Positions 43,114-51,591 of a DNA stretch of 64,000 bases are shown piece by piece. Below the pieces are notes generated by a model. The model was not told the origin of the DNA. It did not search any database and saw nothing but the letters and a program-made list of their open reading frames with translations. Origin of the DNA: Bacillus sp. SORGH_AS_0510. GTDB taxonomy: Bacteria > Bacillota > Bacilli > Bacillales > Cytobacillaceae. The first letter of the stretch is position 1; the number at the start of each line of letters is the position of its first letter. Where the stretch lies: positions 4,406,001-4,470,000 of the forward strand of contig NZ_JAUTAU010000001.1 in NCBI RefSeq assembly GCF_030818775.1. The letters run 5' to 3'. The position numbers and the translations under genes were made by a program.

Positions 43114-43145
43114 AAGAACCTTGCCAGTTAATTGGCAAGGTTCTT
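43114..43145 (+). terminator. Intrinsic terminator
   Basis: AAGAACCTTGCCA and TGGCAAGGTTCTT form a perfect 13-bp stem with a 6-base loop, then CTTTG. It ends the FusB-type gene. Confidence 0.85.
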
Positions 43146-43193
43146 CTTTGTTATGTGAGGTTTTAAGGTGTCCTGGAGAAAAATTTGCTCATA

Positions 43194-43390
43194 AGACAGT
43201 AATCAACTTATACGACAGTAAATCACTCTTATCCAACAGTAACCTACACCTATACGACAGTAAATTACCTTCATACGACAGTTACACGCACCTATACGAC
43301 AGTAAATTACCCTCATACGACAGTTACACGCACCTATACGACAGTAAATTACCTTCATACGACAGTTACACGCACCTATACGACAGTAAA
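43194..43390. repeat. 21/42-bp tandem repeat (fifth locus)
   Basis: Alternating 21-bp half-units, ATACGACAGTAAATTACC-x-x-x and ATACGACAGTTACACGCAC-x-x, repeat about nine times with a 42-bp higher-order period between convergent genes. Unlike the four 52-bp arrays, no long inverted arms are seen. Any frame through it yields only repetitive peptide and is not a real gene. The stretch 43146-43418 has no other feature. Confidence 0.9.
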
Positions 43391-43418
43391 CCAATCCGAA
43401 GTACTCTGAACCTCCCTA

Positions 43419-46400
43419 CTAGATCATCAAGATTTCCCTAATATCCTCTTCCGTAAGGTTAGCCATCACTTTTTCATCTGAATCAATTACTTCATCGATT
43501 AAATCTCTCTTCTTATCCTGCAGATCGTTCATTTTTTCCTCGATGGTGCCTCGGGCCACGAGTTTGATGACCTGAACGACATTTTGCTGCCCCATCCGAT
43601 GAGCGCGGTCTGCCGCTTGCTCCTCGACAGCAGGATTCCACCATGTGTCATATAGAATCACCGTATCGGCACTCATCAGATTAAGTCCTGTTCCCCCAGC
43701 TTTCAAGGAGATTAAGAATAAATCCCTCTCCCCTTGATTAAATCGGTCGCAGATTTCCACTCGTTCTTCTGGCGGCGTTTGACCATCCAGATAAAAGAAC
43801 GGCAGCCCTTTCGCCTGCAACCTTCGACCGATCAACTCAAGCATTTTAGTAAACTGGGAAAAAATGAGCACCCTTCTACCTGAAAACTTCGATTCATCCA
43901 CAATCCTTATCAGCTGATCCAGCTTGGCTGAGCCTTCTTTATACCCATCTACAAATAAGGCAGGGTGACAACAAAGCTGCCGTAGCCGCGTTAAGCCGGC
44001 CAATATTTTAATCCGATTTTTCCGAATCGTGTCCTTATCCAGATGTTTTAACGTATCATGCCTTAATTTCGCTAGATAGGCAGCATACAGCTTCTTTTGT
44101 TCAGGATACAGTTCCACCGATTCCCGCGACTCCATTTTTTCAGGAAGCTCTGCAAGAACATCCTCTTTCAAGCGCCGCAGGAGAAATGGCCGAATTCTTC
44201 GCGCGATTGTTTTTCGAGAAAGCTTACTATATTCTTTTAATCCTAAGAACAGCTCCGGAAAGACCACATGAAAAATGGACCACAGCTCTTCGAGTGAATT
44301 CTCAACGGGTGTACCTGTTAGTGCAAAACGATGACGTGACTGCAGCTTTTTAGCCGCTCGAGCTGTCTGTGTTAATGGATTTTTAAAGGCTTGCGCTTCA
44401 TCAAAGAACAACGCATAAAAGCTCTGTTTCTCTAACCAGCTAATCTCTCGCCGTAATAACGGGTAGGAGATAATCATTACATCCACATCAGATACCTTTT
44501 TTAGCAGTTCACCCCTCTCCGATTTGTCCCCATCAATTACAATAGCATTTAACTCAGGAGCAAATTTCCGAATCTCATTCAACCAGTTATAAGTTAAGGA
44601 GGCAGGACAAACAATCAAAACCGCCTCCTTCTTCTTACGAATTTCAGGCAGCTCGGACACAATATACGCCAGGCTTTGAATTGTCTTTCCAAGCCCCATA
44701 TCATCTGCTAATATCCCACCAAAACCGTAGTGTGCCAGCGTTTTCATCCATTTGTAGCCCACCTTTTGATACTCTTTCAAGATATGAGCTAAACTGGTTG
44801 GCACCTCAAACTCAAGCTGTCCAGGGTTCATGAGGTGGTCAAGGAACTGGCGGAAAGATTCCTCCAGCTTAAACGCATCACTAACCTCTACCGTATCAAG
44901 AAGCTGTATACTTTGCTCGACCGGTAACTCCAATCCTGCAGCTAAGTCTTTACCCTTCATTAGAGGTGACTGAATAAACCGTTGGATTTCATTCATTTCT
45001 CTTGATTCTAATGAAAAAAGAGAGCCATTCGGCAGGCGGTAATATTTACGTTTTTCCTCCAACGCGGCTAATACTCCGCGAATCTGATGATCTGAAATTC
45101 CATCCATTTCAAATTTGAATTCGAGCCAGTTCGTCCGTTCTTTTTTGACCTTCACTCTTATCTGAGGATGGGTCGTCCCTCTAAAAATCCGGTTTCTTAC
45201 CGCTGTTGTGGCATAAATCCGCACCAGTTTTTGGAGTTTTGGGAGCATATGAACAAGAAATTCATACTCGAGCTCCTCATTATGCAAAAAGTAGCCTCCG
45301 TCCGTCGTGGCAAATTCACTATCGTTCATGAGTTGCAGAATTTCTTCTTCTTTTTCTACCTCTCTTATGATTAGGCTGTCAGCTGGCAGCTCTCGCTTTT
45401 CTAGTGGATTAATCATCATATGGTCATAATGAAACTCAAGGCCGGCTAGAAGGCGATTACTTACTCGGTCTAGATAGAGTTTAGCCACCAACGGCGTACC
45501 CATTACTTGTTTCCGAATTGATTCAGCGATGGTCACTTGTCCGAGCTTTTTTAATCCTGGGGCGACTTTTTCTAGGAAAAACGAAATCTTTCCTTCCGGA
45601 ATCGGGATTCGATTCGTTCCTGTTTGAGACAGCATTTGTTTTAGCTCGGTGAGACGCTTGCAGTCTTGCGCCTCTAACTGTTTGATTTTCCCTTCATACA
45701 ATACAGACCGATACGCATCTAAGACCAGTACCTGTTCAAAGCCTTTCACATGCAATTGATACCCATTTCCTTCTGCTTCTTTAAACTGAAACTGCAATGG
45801 CGGCAATTCATGAGAGACGTGAATTCCTTTAAAAGTCTGCCCGTCATCCACAAGCTTTACCTGAGGGACCTTTACAAGTAACGGTTGCAGCTGTTCCCAA
45901 GACGAAGAAGGGATTGGCAGTATCTGATGCCCAGTGGTGTCAGGCACCTTTTTCATATATACCTTTTCATCACGCTGTACTTGGATGAGCTGTTGAAGGA
46001 CGGCATCGGTTTCTTTTGGAAAACAATGCTTAATTGGGTCATACGTAGAGTTCCGGAAAAGAGCGGCTGACCGGCCTGAACCTACTTGTTCTAAAAAGGC
46101 ACGAATGTCCGTCACGTTTGTTGACTCGACCGCCAGTTCAATACCAAAAAGGTGTTTCCCATTACCGAGATCCATTGGGCGGCAGGTAAACTCCACCTCA
46201 AGAACCTCCCTCGTTTCAAAGTGGTTTTGGTGACCACTAGAGCGAACAGGTCGATCCGAGAAAAGATTCAATAAGCCCTCAGTTAGCCCCGGGTTGCTAG
46301 ATATGTTTGGGATAGTTCCATGTTGTTGATGTTCGCAAAGTGCCAATAAAACAGCCGCAATATGCTGACAATCCTTATTAAAGGACGCAAGCTTCGGGCA

Positions 46401-46604
46401 ATTGCACTCCGTCCTTAGTTTCCCATCCGTCTCAGTTTTAATCACCACACGAAACGCTTCATCAGATGTAACCGTCGCTTGACACCATTCGGGCTGATAG
46501 TGTTCAAAGGTCACTCTGTCCGTTCGGTAAAAATAATCCCCTCGTTTGAAGGAGACAGTGCCACACATTTCTTTGATGAGTTTATGGTTTATCCGAATGT
46601 TCAC
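43419..46604 (-). CDS. ywqA: SNF2-family helicase with SWIM zinc finger (YwqA-type)
   Basis: A 1061-residue Swi2/Snf2 ATPase. Near the N terminus a SWIM zinc finger is formed by Cys67-x-Cys69 and Cys79-x-His81. A SNF2-associated region follows. The helicase core has ILADDMGLGKTIQ (Walker A, near 640), FFDEAQAFKN (DEAQ box), ALTGTPVENS, and in the C-terminal lobe FSQFTKMLELIGRRL, LKAGGTGLNL and DRAHRMGQ. It probably remodels protein-DNA or RNA polymerase-DNA complexes, like RapA. GTG 46604 follows GAGGAGGGGG. It stands alone. Confidence 0.93.
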   Translation of the reverse strand: MNIRINHKLIKEMCGTVSFKRGDYFYRTDRVTFEHYQPEWCQATVTSDEAFRVVIKTETDGKLRTECNCPKLASFNKDCQHIAAVLLALCEHQQHGTIPNISSNPGLTEGLLNLFSDRPVRSSGHQNHFETREVLEVEFTCRPMDLGNGKHLFGIELAVESTNVTDIRAFLEQVGSGRSAALFRNSTYDPIKHCFPKETDAVLQQLIQVQRDEKVYMKKVPDTTGHQILPIPSSSWEQLQPLLVKVPQVKLVDDGQTFKGIHVSHELPPLQFQFKEAEGNGYQLHVKGFEQVLVLDAYRSVLYEGKIKQLEAQDCKRLTELKQMLSQTGTNRIPIPEGKISFFLEKVAPGLKKLGQVTIAESIRKQVMGTPLVAKLYLDRVSNRLLAGLEFHYDHMMINPLEKRELPADSLIIREVEKEEEILQLMNDSEFATTDGGYFLHNEELEYEFLVHMLPKLQKLVRIYATTAVRNRIFRGTTHPQIRVKVKKERTNWLEFKFEMDGISDHQIRGVLAALEEKRKYYRLPNGSLFSLESREMNEIQRFIQSPLMKGKDLAAGLELPVEQSIQLLDTVEVSDAFKLEESFRQFLDHLMNPGQLEFEVPTSLAHILKEYQKVGYKWMKTLAHYGFGGILADDMGLGKTIQSLAYIVSELPEIRKKKEAVLIVCPASLTYNWLNEIRKFAPELNAIVIDGDKSERGELLKKVSDVDVMIISYPLLRREISWLEKQSFYALFFDEAQAFKNPLTQTARAAKKLQSRHRFALTGTPVENSLEELWSIFHVVFPELFLGLKEYSKLSRKTIARRIRPFLLRRLKEDVLAELPEKMESRESVELYPEQKKLYAAYLAKLRHDTLKHLDKDTIRKNRIKILAGLTRLRQLCCHPALFVDGYKEGSAKLDQLIRIVDESKFSGRRVLIFSQFTKMLELIGRRLQAKGLPFFYLDGQTPPEERVEICDRFNQGERDLFLISLKAGGTGLNLMSADTVILYDTWWNPAVEEQAADRAHRMGQQNVVQVIKLVARGTIEEKMNDLQDKKRDLIDEVIDSDEKVMANLTEEDIREILMI

Positions 46605-46661
46605 GTGCGTTCCCCCTCCTCATGAGGATCAGATTTAATAGTAAGATTGTAACACAAACCT

Positions 46662-46715
46662 GAGAAAGGGACAGTCCCCCGTTGCGCTAAAGCGCCGGGG
46701 GACTGTCCCTTTCTC
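46662..46715. repeat. Long perfect palindrome (REP-like)
   Basis: GAGAAAGGGACAGTCCCCCG (46662-46681) and its exact reverse complement (46696-46715) form a 20-bp perfect stem around a short loop with an inner GCGC/GCGC pair. It lies just past the anti-sigma gene stop. No T-run follows on either strand, so a simple terminator role is doubtful; GGGACAGTCCCC-type palindromes recur in many Firmicutes. Confidence 0.75.
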
Positions 46716-46719
46716 TTGC

Positions 46720-47406
46720 TCATTCTTCTCTGTAATCTCTTAAGTTAAAATAACCAACATAACTTACTGGTCTAAATTCTACTGCTTTATATACGGGGAT
46801 CATCATCTGGTCAAACTTAAATAATTTATCCACATACTCATAATGCACCGAAAGTCCTTGGTAGGTTTCAGGAGTTAAATCCCTGAAATATTCATTCTTC
46901 AGCACATACCCAGTTTCTAACTCCACTAGGCTTTTTTTAATTATTTCTTGATAAGGGGAAAGCTCAGAAGGGATCACCATACCTTTGAGCCCTAAGATAA
47001 TCTCCTCACCTTGCTTTATACTTTCTGCTCGATTCAACTCAATTTCCCCTTTAGACTTACCTGCTACAATCGCTGTTAAAAAGGCGGTTTCGGATTGTTT
47101 TTGTTTGCTAACAAGCCTAATAATATCATTTTGAAAATGGATTAACGCCACCTGCTGCTGTCGAACTGTCGAAAGACTAGCTTGCTTGTTTTTTGGTACT
47201 TGGATAAAGTTTTGTACCAAAAGCAGAAGACAGCACACCGCTATGGCCAAACTTGCTGCATATTTAAAACTCTGAATGTGTTGAGATCTTCGGGAAGATT
47301 TTTTAGATTGCTTGATTATCTTCTTTTTAATATTCTTTGAAAGCTCTAGCTCCTTAAAATAAGTATCATCAAGACTTTCCTTTAATAAACGAAGTTCATC
47401 TTCCAT
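46720..47406 (-). CDS. Putative anti-sigma factor, membrane protein
   Basis: A 228-residue protein with one transmembrane helix (about 48-67, SLAIAVCCLLLLVQNF), a basic cytosolic N terminus with many Lys/Arg (24-42), and an extracellular part. It follows the ECF sigma gene with an 11-bp overlap, the usual position of a membrane anti-sigma factor that holds the sigma until a stress signal. I do not recognise a named domain. Identity as anti-sigma is inference from position and topology. Confidence 0.7.
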   Translation of the reverse strand: MEDELRLLKESLDDTYFKELELSKNIKKKIIKQSKKSSRRSQHIQSFKYAASLAIAVCCLLLLVQNFIQVPKNKQASLSTVRQQQVALIHFQNDIIRLVSKQKQSETAFLTAIVAGKSKGEIELNRAESIKQGEEIILGLKGMVIPSELSPYQEIIKKSLVELETGYVLKNEYFRDLTPETYQGLSVHYEYVDKLFKFDQMMIPVYKAVEFRPVSYVGYFNLRDYREE

Positions 47407-47965
47407 CTTTATCCCTCGTTTCTTTTCCAGCCTTCTTTTGTAAAAGCTCTTTGCCTCTTCTTAACCGTGTCCTGATTGTGTTTTCATTTTGTTGTAAAAG
47501 AACTGAGATTTCATCGACCCGATAATTCTCATAATAAAAGAGAATAATAACTTCCCTGTACTTTACAGGCAAATTAAGCACTGCTGATGCTAATTCCTTT
47601 TTCTGTGATCTTTCTAAAACCTGATCTAATACGCTGTCCTTCACAGTGGTTTGCTTGGGTGAAAAATCCAAATATAACAAATTCTTAAAGGACCAACTTT
47701 TCAAATAATCCTTACAAAGGTTAATGGTTATCGAATAAACCCATGTTTTCACTGAGGATTCTCCACGAAAATGATCCCAGTTCTTATAACATTTCAAGAA
47801 GGCTTCCTGCGTGAGATCCTCTGCTATTTTTTGATCCTTCACATATGTAAATGCAAGCTTTAGAATCTTGCTTCCCAAGGTTTCCACTAGTTCCTCAAGC
47901 ATCGCTTCTTTGTTAATACTCGAAACATCAATGGGTGCTGGCTGCTTCGCTTTATTTATTTTCAT
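47396..47965 (-). CDS. ECF RNA polymerase sigma factor
   Basis: A 189-residue ECF (sigma-70 group 4) factor. Region 2 is LAFTYVKDQKIAEDLTQEAFLK (about 38-59, DLTQE core) followed by SVKTWVYSITINLCKDYL. Region 4 is LPVKYREVIILFYYENYRVDEIS and the helix-turn-helix ends RTRLRRGKELL. It directs RNA polymerase to stress promoters. ATG 47965 is preceded by GGGGGG. The anti-sigma gene follows directly. The regulon is unknown. Confidence 0.92.
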   Translation of the reverse strand: MKINKAKQPAPIDVSSINKEAMLEELVETLGSKILKLAFTYVKDQKIAEDLTQEAFLKCYKNWDHFRGESSVKTWVYSITINLCKDYLKSWSFKNLLYLDFSPKQTTVKDSVLDQVLERSQKKELASAVLNLPVKYREVIILFYYENYRVDEISVLLQQNENTIRTRLRRGKELLQKKAGKETRDKDGR

Positions 47966-48171
47966 CGGGTCCCCCCGTTCTATTCTTTCTGTACTGTTTT
48001 ATTAGACGATACTTTATCAATTTATTATTCATTTATTTTAAAAAAACGTAAATTATGAGTTTTCAGGTTTAATGAAATCGGACTTTTTGTCCATAAATAT
48101 TTCCCCCACCTACTGAATAAAATGACTATAACCCTTATTAGTCTACTATCTATGAAAGTAGGTATCACGAA

Positions 48172-48510
48172 ATGAAGCACAAAATCCATCGATGTAATTG
48201 CAGAAAAGTTTGGTCCGTCCAAAACCGAAAGACCAAGTCCATAGCGAGTTCCTTACTACTGGAGGGACATTGGAAAGCTGAACTAAAGCCCGAAAGAATA
48301 TCAAACCCCAAAGGCTTTGTTACAACAGATAACAGCCAATCTATTATATTTAATCCTCCCCCTGAATTACTGGTGCAATATGCAACAGTGGACAAATTAA
48401 TTTATGATAAAACGAATGTAGATTTTAATCTTGACCATGGAGACCATGGAGAATCTCTTTATTTTGCGAAGGATGGGAGCTGCTTTATTCTAAAAAAAAT
48501 AGAGAAGTAG
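48172..48510 (+). CDS. Hypothetical protein
   Basis: A 112-residue protein beginning MKHKIHRCNCRKVWSVQNRK, with KGFVTTDNSQSIIFNPPPELL near 55-75 and ending GSCFILKKIEK. The CNC pair may bind metal. No signal or membrane segment. The ribosome site is weak (GTAGGT). Length, codon use and a strong terminator directly after support a real gene. Family not recognised. Confidence 0.65.
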   Translation: MKHKIHRCNCRKVWSVQNRKTKSIASSLLLEGHWKAELKPERISNPKGFVTTDNSQSIIFNPPPELLVQYATVDKLIYDKTNVDFNLDHGDHGESLYFAKDGSCFILKKIEK

Positions 48511-48534
48511 AAAGTAACCTAGCCCGAGCATGAA

Positions 48535-48564
48535 AAAAACTAATCAAACGTTTGATTAGTTTTT
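48535..48564 (+). terminator. Perfect 30-bp palindrome, terminator; repeat copy 1
   Basis: The core TAATCAAACGTTTGATTA (48541-48558) is extended by AAAAAC and GTTTTT into a 30-bp perfect palindrome right after the 48172-48510 gene; TTTTTG follows. The same core occurs at 52712, 52768 and 53474. Confidence 0.75.
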
Positions 48565-48664
48565 GTTATTCATGTTTTTAATTCACTATTGTATCCTTAA
48601 TTGAGACTAACCCCCCTTCAATTAGAAGGGGGGCTGTTGCAACAAAAGATAATTTAACTTATAC

Positions 48665-49696
48665 CTAGAACGGAAAATCCTTTCCACTCTTATCGCGGAC
48701 AATAACCTCATACGGCTGGTGATCTACCTTTGCTTTAACGTCTTCACTATCAAGGAACGCCTTAATCTCGTCACGAATTTTTCCAACCGTCTCTTTGGTC
48801 CCATCGTCCGAAGCAGTCATACTAGTTTTAATTATGATTTTCACCTTTTCCGGCTTATACGAATAACCATAACTGGAAACTTTATACTCCTTCTTCAATG
48901 CTAGCCCCTCGTGAATACTCCTCAAATAATCCATCCACAAGCCCTCACGCTTTTGGTTCTCTACATCTACCACATCCATCACTACTTCTTTATCCGAACC
49001 GTTCTCTTTTGCAAGCTCAAGTGTGGCCTTTTGAATTTCATCAACGCGCTTTTCTGTTAACGGAATACTTACCTCTATTTTCGGGTTATACGGGTTAACG
49101 GTCATAATATCATAACCCGAGCTCCTCAGTCCTTCTTCCAATTTCAATCCAAGCTGCCTCATTTGTTTTTCTTCTTCCGTCTCTTCCACAACTTCTGGAA
49201 TAAAGGATGTCACTTTGACTTCGTACGAATCATACCCTTTACTTTTCAGGATGTCCTCTACGATTCCTGTGATTTTCCTTCTCTCCCGGTCCGCATCCTT
49301 TTCAGACCCCTCCATTCGAATCTCAAACAATACCTTTTCTCCAGGGGTCATACCCAAAGCGAGATTCTTGTATCCTTCCTTCTCCAAAGCATCATGGATT
49401 AGTTCGAAAACCGGTTTGGTTTGAAATACCTGCCCTAAATAAGGAATCTTCGAAGCCATTTCCGCTATCGATGGACTGAGGAAGGCCGAGCCTGTTAGGA
49501 TACCTAGACCAATGACTGCTGCTGCAACATAATGGAATTTCCGATTACGTCTCGTTTTCAAAAATGGGGCTTCGTGAATATTTTTTACCTCTGATTCCGC
49601 CTTAATATTCCTAGCAAAATCGTACAGAGAAGAAGGAACTTGAATTTTTTCCATATCTTCCTCAATTTCTTTCTTTAAAAACTCATCCATCTTCAT
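48665..49696 (-). CDS. Putative anti-sigma factor with DUF4030-like extracellular domain
   Basis: A 343-residue protein. A cytosolic N terminus (1-54) is followed by one transmembrane helix (about 56-75) and a long extracellular domain with YKNLALGMTPGEKVLFEIRM near 110-129 and repeated charged helices. The outer part resembles DUF4030, found in membrane partners of ECF sigma factors. Its start overlaps the sigma gene stop (ATGA, 4 bp). It is likely the anti-sigma factor of the 49693-50247 sigma; the sensed signal is unknown. Confidence 0.75.
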   Translation of the reverse strand: MKMDEFLKKEIEEDMEKIQVPSSLYDFARNIKAESEVKNIHEAPFLKTRRNRKFHYVAAAVIGLGILTGSAFLSPSIAEMASKIPYLGQVFQTKPVFELIHDALEKEGYKNLALGMTPGEKVLFEIRMEGSEKDADRERRKITGIVEDILKSKGYDSYEVKVTSFIPEVVEETEEEKQMRQLGLKLEEGLRSSGYDIMTVNPYNPKIEVSIPLTEKRVDEIQKATLELAKENGSDKEVVMDVVDVENQKREGLWMDYLRSIHEGLALKKEYKVSSYGYSYKPEKVKIIIKTSMTASDDGTKETVGKIRDEIKAFLDSEDVKAKVDHQPYEVIVRDKSGKDFPF

Positions 49697-50247
49697 TGTG
49701 TATTCACCCCTATCAACTGTTTTTCTAGCAATCTTTTTTTCAAAGCGCTCCGTGCCCGCCGCAGTTGTGATTTTACTGTGGAACTATTGATTCCAAGTAA
49801 ATCAGACACTTCCTGAATCGTTAACTCTTGATAATAATAGAGAAGAAGGACATTTCGGTAATCTCTGTTCTCAAGAGACCATATGCCCCTTCTTATTTCA
49901 TTTTCAGTTTCCTCTTTTATCACGCTATCCACCACACCCTGCTCATCACGCAGGGATTCTAATTCAAGTACCGATTCTCTTAATCTTCCGTTCTTTCTCA
50001 AAACATCAATGGACCTGTGAGACACTAGTTTATAAAACCATGTACTGAAAAAATGAATTTCCTTTCCGCTCATAATGTTTCTGTACGCTTCAATCATTGC
50101 GTTTTGGACGACCTCTTCCGCCTGTTCCTTCGAACGTAGAATCGAATAACTGGCACGATATCCTTTTTCAATCAACGGATGAATGAGTTCAGCAAACGCT
50201 GAATCCTCTCCATTGCGAATCCGCTCAATCAGCTTTTTCTGATCCAT
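49693..50247 (-). CDS. ECF RNA polymerase sigma factor
   Basis: A 184-residue ECF factor. Region 2 carries YSILRSKEQAEEVVQNAMIEA (about 34-54) and FSTWFYKLVSHRSIDVLRK; region 4 is LENRDYRNVLLLYYYQELTI followed by VSDLLGINSSTVKSQLRRAR as helix-turn-helix. ATG 50247 is preceded by GAAGGGGGTG. It is the second sigma/anti-sigma pair within 3 kb. No clear autoregulated ECF promoter can be asserted upstream, although AACC and CGTC elements occur. Confidence 0.92.
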   Translation of the reverse strand: MDQKKLIERIRNGEDSAFAELIHPLIEKGYRASYSILRSKEQAEEVVQNAMIEAYRNIMSGKEIHFFSTWFYKLVSHRSIDVLRKNGRLRESVLELESLRDEQGVVDSVIKEETENEIRRGIWSLENRDYRNVLLLYYYQELTIQEVSDLLGINSSTVKSQLRRARSALKKRLLEKQLIGVNTQ

Positions 50248-50338
50248 GATAGAAGCACCCCCTTCTTTTTTTCATTGTTTGTACCTTTTAGGCGACGAAG
50301 AACCCATTTAGGTTGCATTTTTTTTGTAAAAAAATAAA

Positions 50339-50362
50339 AAGCATGGCTTATCCGCCATGCTT
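50339..50362 (-). terminator. Intrinsic terminator
   Basis: AAGCATGGC and GCCATGCTT form a perfect 9-bp stem with a 6-base loop, then TTTATTTTTTT on the minus strand. It ends the DUF2164 gene. Confidence 0.88.
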
Positions 50363-50374
50363 ACGTTCAATTAC

Positions 50375-50620
50375 CTATCTCTTTATTGGGCGCTCCAGCG
50401 TTAAAATCTCATCTTCAATAGCGGCATATCGCTCTTCCACCACACGCTTTACATCTAAAACAGCCGCATTATAAAAGTGTGGCGCAAGTGACTCCTTCAC
50501 AAAATCTAACACTCTTTCTGCTGCAAATTCAGAAAGTACTTCATCCCTTTCTTCAGAAAAGAAAGATTGTATATCAGAAATCATTACCTGTTGCTGCTCT
50601 TTAGTTAATTTAAAAAACAT
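50375..50620 (-). CDS. DUF2164 family protein
   Basis: An 81-residue, mostly helical protein starting FFKLTKEQQQVMISDIQSFF, with SEFAAERVLDFVKESLAPHFYN in the middle, the DUF2164 signature, and ending EILTLERPIKR. Members are small cytosolic proteins of unknown role. ATG 50620 follows AAGGAGTGGG. Single gene with its own terminator. Confidence 0.9.
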   Translation of the reverse strand: MFFKLTKEQQQVMISDIQSFFSEERDEVLSEFAAERVLDFVKESLAPHFYNAAVLDVKRVVEERYAAIEDEILTLERPIKR

Positions 50621-50717
50621 ATTAGCCCACTCCTTACAGTTTCAATACAGTCACTATACCCTTGAAAGTTAGAAAATTACAGGCTATATTTTTACGAACT
50701 TTTGTGTCAACGACCCG

Positions 50718-51554
50718 TTATAGAATGTCAACTTGCTTATCTAACCAATTAGTCATATCTTCAAAAAATTGTTCCCGCTCAAGATCATCAAATGGTCGGT
50801 GTCTCACAAGTGGATACTCATATTTCTGTTTTTCTGGCGATGAAACGGTAGTAAAGAAGTGTAGCAGCTTCGCTGGTGGCGTTAGCTCATCCTCTAATCC
50901 AAACTGTAATAAAAATGGTAGTTTAATTGATTTTGTCTCCTTGGATATCCGTTGAACTGCCCGCATTAATCCCCGTCCCAATCCAGGTGTTACTACATCA
51001 TGACGTAACTCATCCGAACTTAGTCGCGCAAGTTCCTCAGGATCCTTCGTTAATATTTGCGGGTTACCAGTCTTTACAATACTGTAATCTGGTTTAAGCT
51101 TACCCATTAACGATATAAGGATTCTCTCTGAAGGTGTGACCTCATAAGAAATTGCTGGAGAAATGGCAACGAGTCCTGCAAGTCCTTCACTATAATCTAA
51201 TGTATATTCAAGAGCAATGACACCACCTATGCTATGCCCCAAAATATATAGTGGCAGTTCGGGAACTTCGGAGGCAACTAGCTGTCGGAACGCATGTAAA
51301 TCATTCCTATATTCATCCCACTCCCGAATGAATCCCCTTTTACCTGAGCTTTTTCCATGTCCACGCAAATCAAAGGCATACACCAAAAAATCTTTTTCTA
51401 CCAAACTCTTGCTAAGGTTTTGCAATCCACCACTGTGGTCACCATGACCATGTACTAAAATAACAGCCGCTTTTGGAGCATTTACCTCTGGATGCAGTGC
51501 TTGATAATATAACTCCACTCCATTAACACCTTTAAATTTCCCTTCTTGTTTCAT
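50718..51554 (-). CDS. Alpha/beta hydrolase, lysophospholipase/monoacylglycerol lipase type
   Basis: A 278-residue Hydrolase_4 (S33-like) enzyme. VHGHGDHSGG forms the oxyanion region, RGHGKSSGKRG is the family segment, GHSIGG (106-111) carries the nucleophile Ser108, GLEDELTPP the acid Asp222, and RHRPFDD the His252. It likely cleaves a glyceride or lysophospholipid in the cytosol; no signal peptide. ATG 51554 follows GGGGGAGTGG. Substrate is inferred from family only. Confidence 0.88.
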   Translation of the reverse strand: MKQEGKFKGVNGVELYYQALHPEVNAPKAAVILVHGHGDHSGGLQNLSKSLVEKDFLVYAFDLRGHGKSSGKRGFIREWDEYRNDLHAFRQLVASEVPELPLYILGHSIGGVIALEYTLDYSEGLAGLVAISPAISYEVTPSERILISLMGKLKPDYSIVKTGNPQILTKDPEELARLSSDELRHDVVTPGLGRGLMRAVQRISKETKSIKLPFLLQFGLEDELTPPAKLLHFFTTVSSPEKQKYEYPLVRHRPFDDLEREQFFEDMTNWLDKQVDIL

Positions 51555-51591
51555 GCCACTCCCCCGCCTTTAACCTTCTATTTATTTATAA

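Noticed and set aside
43121..43441. Rightward open frame through the 21-bp repeat
   Set aside because: The product is a repetitive peptide made by the repeat; no ribosome site and it overlaps the ywqA end.
50248..50338. Autoregulated ECF promoter upstream of the sigma gene at 49693
   Set aside because: AACC and CGTC elements are present, but the spacing does not fit the usual 16-17 bp, so it was not called.
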